Shown piece by piece: positions 59,859 through 64,000 of a DNA stretch of 64,000 nucleotides. The translations under genes were made by a program, and so were the position numbers. The DNA comes from Paralcaligenes sp. KSB-10 (GTDB lineage Bacteria; Pseudomonadota; Gammaproteobacteria; Burkholderiales; Burkholderiaceae_B). The DNA lies in the NCBI RefSeq assembly GCF_021266465.1, contig NZ_CP089848.1, positions 3,286,001 to 3,350,000 on the forward strand, written 5' to 3'. The stretch's first letter is position 1. Each line of letters starts with the position of its first letter. The notes below the pieces were generated by a model, which had not been told where the DNA came from, did not search any database, and saw only the letters and a program-made list of their open reading frames with translations.

Positions 59859-61739
59859 ATGTTGTCGCAAGCTTCCGAATCACAGGCCGCTGACGACAAT
59901 CTTCGCGAGAGCCCGCTTTGGTTGACAAAGCTGGACAATTTTCTGGGGCACCTGGTAGAGATTCCCGTCGCTCTGCTGGTGCTTGCAGAAATTGTCATCC
60001 TGTTCTCGGGGATTTTCGCCCGCTACGTGCTCAACACCCCCCTTATCTGGTCCGACGAGCTGGCTTCGCTGCTGTTCTTGTGGCTGGCCATGCTGGGGGC
60101 GGCGGTCGCCTTCCGCCACGGCGAACACATGCGCATGACCGCCCTGGTCAACAAGGCCACACCGAAAACACGGGCATTCCTGGAAGTGTTCGCTGTTTTA
60201 TGCTCGCTGGCCTTCGTACTGCTCGTGCTGCTGCCCAGCTTCCAGGCCACTCGCGATCAGGCCGTCATCACCACTCCGGCCATGGGCCTGAGCCTGGCAT
60301 GGCGCACGGCGGCACTGCCCACGGGGCTGCTGTTCATGGCCTGCTTTGCCCTGATCCGGCTCTATAAAGTCTCAAACTGGCAACTGGTGGCGAAATCCCT
60401 GGGCCTGATTCTACTGATCGGCGCGGGCCTGTACCTTCTTAGCCCGCTATTCGAAGAACTCGGCAATTACAACCTGCTCATATTCTTCGTAGGCCTGGTG
60501 GCGGTCGGGGTTTTCACCGGCGTTCCGATCGCCTTCTCGTTCGGACTGGCCACCTTCGGCTACCTGATCCTCAGCACCACGGTGCCAGTCACCGTGCTGG
60601 TCAGCCGCATGAACGAAGGCATGTCGCACCTCATCCTGCTGGCGGTGCCCTTGTTCGTGTTCCTGGGCCTGCTCATTGAAATGACCGGCATGGCCCAGAA
60701 AATGGTCAGTTTCCTGGCCAGCCTGCTGGGTCACGTGCGCGGCGGGCTGTCTTATGTGTTGATCGGCGCCATGTACCTGGTCTCGGGCATTTCGGGCGCC
60801 AAGGCCGCCGACATGGCCGCCATCGCTCCGGTCCTGTTTCCCGAAATGAAAAAACGCGGCGCGGACGAAGGCGAACTCGTCGCCCTGCTGTCGGCGGCGG
60901 GAGCACAGACGGAAACCATTCCTCCCAGCCTGGTACTCATCACCATAGGCTCGGTGACCAGCGTCTCCATTACCGCCCTGTTCACCGGCGGCCTGCTGCC
61001 CGGCGCGGTGCTCGGCATCATGCTGTGCCTGGTCGTTTGGTACCGCAACCGCGGTGAAGATCTCAGTCGTGTCGTGCGCTCGAGCAAAAGCGACATTCTG
61101 AAAGGCTTCATCATTGCCTTGCCGGCCCTGGCTCTGCCCTTCGTCATCCGCGCGGCCGTCGTCGAGGGCGTTGCCACAGCCACCGAAGTGTCGACCATAG
61201 GCATTGTGTATTCGTGCATCATCGGCCTGCTGGTCTACAGGCGCTTCGACATACGGCGCATTTATCCCATGCTGATCGATACGGCGTCATTGTCCGGCGC
61301 CATCCTGTTGATTATCGGCGCGGCCACCGGCATGGCCTGGGCGCTGACCCAATCAGGCTTTTCAAGCGATCTGGCCGATTTCATGGGCTCTCTGCCGGGC
61401 GGGGGTGTTACCTTCCTGTGCGTCTCGATCGTCACCTTCGTCATTCTCGGCAGCGTTCTGGAAGGCATTCCAGCGATTGTGCTGCTTGGCCCCTTGCTGT
61501 TCCCCATTGCGGAAGAACTCGGCGTGAACGAAGTCCATTATGCGATGGTGGCCGTACTGTCGATGGGCATAGGCCTGTTCGCCCCGCCATTCGGGGTGGG
61601 CTATTACGCGGCCTGCGCAATCGGACGCGTGGCACCCGATAAAGGCATCAAGCCCATTATCGGATACATGTGCTCGATCGCCATCGGGCTGATCATCGTC
61701 GCCGCGGTCCCATGGCTGTCGACAGGCTTCCTGAAATAG
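59859..61739 (+). CDS. TRAP transporter fused DctQM permease
   Basis: 626 residues. The N-terminal 190 residues are a DctQ-type small permease (FARYVLNTPLIWSDELASLL; VAFRHGEHMRMTALV). The remainder is a DctM-type large permease with about 12 helices (AVPLFVFLGLLIEMTGMA; GLFAPPFGVGYYAACA). Fusion of the two subunits is known in some TRAP systems. It differs from the three-gene TRAP operon at 49-52 kb, so the two import different ligands. Confidence 0.92.
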   Translation: MLSQASESQAADDNLRESPLWLTKLDNFLGHLVEIPVALLVLAEIVILFSGIFARYVLNTPLIWSDELASLLFLWLAMLGAAVAFRHGEHMRMTALVNKATPKTRAFLEVFAVLCSLAFVLLVLLPSFQATRDQAVITTPAMGLSLAWRTAALPTGLLFMACFALIRLYKVSNWQLVAKSLGLILLIGAGLYLLSPLFEELGNYNLLIFFVGLVAVGVFTGVPIAFSFGLATFGYLILSTTVPVTVLVSRMNEGMSHLILLAVPLFVFLGLLIEMTGMAQKMVSFLASLLGHVRGGLSYVLIGAMYLVSGISGAKAADMAAIAPVLFPEMKKRGADEGELVALLSAAGAQTETIPPSLVLITIGSVTSVSITALFTGGLLPGAVLGIMLCLVVWYRNRGEDLSRVVRSSKSDILKGFIIALPALALPFVIRAAVVEGVATATEVSTIGIVYSCIIGLLVYRRFDIRRIYPMLIDTASLSGAILLIIGAATGMAWALTQSGFSSDLADFMGSLPGGGVTFLCVSIVTFVILGSVLEGIPAIVLLGPLLFPIAEELGVNEVHYAMVAVLSMGIGLFAPPFGVGYYAACAIGRVAPDKGIKPIIGYMCSIAIGLIIVAAVPWLSTGFLK

Positions 61740-61764
61740 ACGGGCATAGGCAGGTATCGATTCC

Positions 61765-61789
61765 GGCCGGGAGCGCCAAGCTCCCGGCC
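61765..61789. other. Strong hairpin between TRAP permease and SDR genes
   Basis: GGCCGGGAGC (61765-61774) and GCTCCCGGCC (61780-61789) form a perfect 10-bp stem with a 5-nt loop GCCAA. No U-tract follows on the plus strand. It may stabilise the upstream mRNA or reduce read-through into the SDR gene. Confidence 0.5.
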
Positions 61790-61810
61790 CCAGCAAACAA
61801 AGGTTGAATC

Positions 61811-62608
61811 ATGAGTGAAAAACGATTGGCGGGCCGTGTAGCGCTGGTCTTTGGCGCGGGCTCGGTCGGCGAAGGCTGGGGCAACGGCAAGGCCGCGGCC
61901 GTTGCCTATGCACGCGAAGGCGCAAAAGTCATTGCCATCGACCTCGACAAAAAGGCGGCCGACGCAACTCGCGACATCATTCTGTCGGAAGGGGGGCACT
62001 GCGACGCCTACGCCGCCAACGCCACGAATTCGGAGCACATAGCCAACATTGTTGCCGAAACGCTGAGCAAGCACGGCCGTATCGATATACTGCACAACAA
62101 CGTCGGCATGGCAAAAATGGGCAGCGTCACCGACCTGAGCGAATCCGACTGGGATCTCGCGCTGGCCGTGAACCTGAAAAGCGCTTTCCTGACCTGCAAG
62201 CACGTGTTGCCGGCCATGCTTGCGCAAAAAAGCGGCTGCATCATCAATATATCGAGCCTGGCCGCCATTCGATACACCGGCTACCCTTATCCCGCCTATT
62301 ACGCGGCCAAAGGAGGCCTGAATCAACTGACCGTCGGCCTGGCGCTGCAATATGCCGCCGCGGGCATACGTGTCAATGCCATCATGCCCGGGTATATCGA
62401 TACCCCGCTCATCTACAAAGACATCTCTGGCCAATACGAAAGCAAAGAGGCCATGGTGGCCGCGCGCAATGCCCTCTGCCCCATGGGACGCATGGGCACG
62501 GGCTGGGATATCGCCAAGGCAGCCGTATTCCTGGCGTCGGACGATGCGAACTACATCACCGGCGTTTGCCTGCCTGTGGACGGCGGTGTGCATATGGCGA
62601 CGGCTTAA
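61811..62608 (+). CDS. Short-chain dehydrogenase/reductase
   Basis: 265 residues, classical SDR. The nucleotide-binding region is GAGSVGEGWGNGKAAA, a slightly expanded TGxxxGxG. NNVG is the NNAG equivalent. The catalytic Ser is in INISSLAAI and Tyr/Lys in AYYAAKGG. The C-terminus ends ITGVCLPVDGGVHM. It likely oxidises a hydroxyacyl intermediate of the pathway fed by the TRAP system and may stand in for the broken SDR at 54.5 kb. Type B copy 3 starts directly after its stop. Confidence 0.9.
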   Translation: MSEKRLAGRVALVFGAGSVGEGWGNGKAAAVAYAREGAKVIAIDLDKKAADATRDIILSEGGHCDAYAANATNSEHIANIVAETLSKHGRIDILHNNVGMAKMGSVTDLSESDWDLALAVNLKSAFLTCKHVLPAMLAQKSGCIINISSLAAIRYTGYPYPAYYAAKGGLNQLTVGLALQYAAAGIRVNAIMPGYIDTPLIYKDISGQYESKEAMVAARNALCPMGRMGTGWDIAKAAVFLASDDANYITGVCLPVDGGVHMATA

Positions 62609-62680
62609 GGTATTTTTGGTTCGAGTGGTTTTGCGGGATTCGATGTTTTGGTCGCTTTGGTATTTACGGTTTGGTATTTG

Positions 62681-63237
62681 AAGACGCCGTCTATCGGGGC
62701 TTGGGGTCAGGGCCGGCACGGCGTGCTTGATCCGGATCTACCTCGTCCAGGCGGGCGTCGGGCCAAACTCGCTACGCCGCTGGCGCGGCTACGCTCAAAC
62801 ATGGCCCGCCGAAAGCCCCCGCCTTCCCTACGGTAGCATCCGGCGCACGCCTTACGCCGGCCCTGACCCCAAGCCCCGATAGACGGCTCACATTGCGGCA
62901 CGCCTGGAATGAACTTGCCGGCATCAATGTATACCTCGATGCATGACCTCACCGTTTCTCTCGGCGCACGACCCCAATGCCTTTTTCTATGCATTTCCTC
63001 AACGCAAGCCGCAGGGTGGGCGGTGCTGTGCAGTCCGGCGGTAGTCCAGCGCCGGGGGCTGACGAAGGGAAGGCGGGGGCTTTCGGCGGGCGCTGTCTGA
63101 GCCCGGCCTCGCGAGGCCGGGCGAGTTCGCCCGACGCCCGCCTGGACGAGGCAGACCCGGGCAGTCGGGGTGCGTAGCACCTCGACCGCTGGACGTGCCG
63201 GACTGCACAGCACCGCCCACCCTGCGGCGTCTTTATA
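62681..63237. repeat. Type B composite palindromic element, copy 3
   Basis: B2 arms 62687-62717 and 62856-62886 (perfect); B1 arms 63009-63039 and 63197-63227 (perfect). The spacer is only 122 bp, a shortened form of that in copies 1 and 2. The B1 apex is a perfect 22-bp palindrome (about 63102-63123, GCCCGGCCTCG and its complement), different in sequence from copy 2 but equally paired. A conserved flank (TATTTTTGGTTCGAG) reaches back to 62611 at the SDR stop codon. No genes lie in 62609-63282. Confidence 0.88.
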
Positions 63238-63282
63238 GAAATAAAATCGCTCCAGCCAAAACAGTCCGGCCCAGCAAACGCC

Positions 63283-64000
63283 CTATTTGAACGCCGTTTC
63301 GATAAAACTGCGCAGCTTGCGCGAATGCAGCCGTTCGCGCGGCATTTCCCGCAGCAGCTCGAGCGCCCGTATGCCGATGTGCAAATGCTGGCCGACTTGC
63401 GTCCGATAGAAATCGCTGGCCATGCCAGGCAGTTTCAGCTCGCCATGCAGGGGTTTGTCGGACACGCACAGCAAAGTGCCATAGGGCACGCGAAACCGGA
63501 AACCGTTGGCGGCAATCGTGGCGGATTCCATATCCAGCGCAATAGCGCGCGACATGGAAAAACGCTGCACCAGTTCGCGGTGTTCCCGCAACTCCCAGTT
63601 GCGATTATCGATGGTCGCGACCGTGCCGGTACGCATGATTTTTTTCAGCTCCCAACCCGACAAGCCAGCCACCTCCGCCACCGCCTGCTCCAGCGCAATC
63701 TGGATTTCGGCCAAAGGCGGCACGGGCACCCAATTGGGCAAATCGGCATCCAGCACGTGGTCTTCGCGCACATAGCCATGCGCCAGCACATAATCGCCCA
63801 GGCGCTGCGTCGTACGCAGGCCGGCGCAGTGGCCCAGCATCAGCCACGCCGAAGGGCGCAAGACCGCCACGTGGTCGGTAATGGTCTTGGCATTCGAGGG
63901 GCCGATCCCGATATTGATCAGGGTAATGCCGGTATGGTTCTCGCGCACCAGGTGATACGAAGGCATTTGCGGCAGGCGCGCCGGAGCCTGGCCGCTGCGT
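63283..64000 (-). CDS. amn: AMP nucleosidase, C-terminal part
   Basis: The frame is open to the window edge, so the N-terminal half is missing; about 238 residues are visible. The phosphorylase-like catalytic domain is recognisable (INIGIGPSNAKTITDHVAVLRP; LGHCAGLR; IALDMESATIAANGFRFRVPYG; CVSDKPLHGELK). AMP nucleosidase hydrolyses AMP to adenine and ribose 5-phosphate in purine balance. The segment ALDMESATIAANG is the nucleoside-binding loop of the family. The Met at 63966 is internal, since in-frame coding continues upstream. Confidence 0.9.
   Translation of the reverse strand, partial: RSGQAPARLPQMPSYHLVRENHTGITLINIGIGPSNAKTITDHVAVLRPSAWLMLGHCAGLRTTQRLGDYVLAHGYVREDHVLDADLPNWVPVPPLAEIQIALEQAVAEVAGLSGWELKKIMRTGTVATIDNRNWELREHRELVQRFSMSRAIALDMESATIAANGFRFRVPYGTLLCVSDKPLHGELKLPGMASDFYRTQVGQHLHIGIRALELLREMPRERLHSRKLRSFIETAFK

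Noticed and set aside
62707-63213. 168-codon minus-strand frame after the SDR gene
   Set aside because: It spans both hairpin modules of type B copy 3; repeat artefact.

Overview
The window looks like chromosomal DNA of a GC-rich betaproteobacterium, most likely Alcaligenaceae (Bordetella/Pusillimonas-like). This is inferred from gene content and codon use: a DUF2868/DUF3482 pair, long-form leuA, rpoN, bfr/bfd, smg-gluQRS, aceK inside a leucine-catabolism cluster, and several TRAP transporters. No rRNA, tRNA, CRISPR array, phage or intact transposon was seen. Two genes are cut by the window edges: the DUF2868 gene on the left and amn on the right.

Layout. 1-9.4 kb: DUF2868/DUF3482 GTPase pair; a minus-strand lemA-ygcG-TPM operon; rhlE; a LysE exporter; prfC; a small anchored protein. 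10-16 kb: bfr and bfd (bfd under a strong Fur-type promoter), rpoN, a small membrane protein, then leuA preceded by a Leu-rich leader peptide. 16-25 kb: a secreted Rhs protein fused to a DUF2235 lipase, argS, a SPOR protein, dsbA, metC, LysE. 25-35 kb: a leucine/isovalerate degradation locus (MBL hydrolase <- liuR -> liuA, aceK, thiolase, liuB, liuD) with two near-identical palindromic operators. 36-40.4 kb: DUF2946, TonB receptor and PepSY protein, probably for metal uptake. 40.4-48.5 kb: DSD1-type PLP enzyme, smg, gluQRS, a DUF2157/DUF4401/GDYXXLXY membrane protein, topB. 49-54.4 kb: a three-gene TRAP transporter, a stand-alone acetolactate synthase, a SET-domain protein. 54.4-62.6 kb: an IclR-controlled catabolic island (broken SDR, acyl-CoA ligase, thiolase, iclR; divergent TRAP transporter and SDR). 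62.6-64 kb: repeat and amn.

The main structure not explained by genes is a set of palindromic intergenic repeats. Type A (3 copies) lies only between convergent genes. Type B (3 copies) is a 0.55-0.7 kb two-module composite. Type C (3 copies) is a 25-nt hairpin with a fixed CTAC tail. The long stems show paired changes that keep the pairing, so the fold rather than the sequence seems to be kept. They may act as bidirectional terminators and/or mobile palindromes. Other regulatory signals are the leuA attenuator-like leader, the LiuR operators, an IclR operator repeat overlapping its own start codon, and a hairpin that can hide the dctP ribosome binding site.
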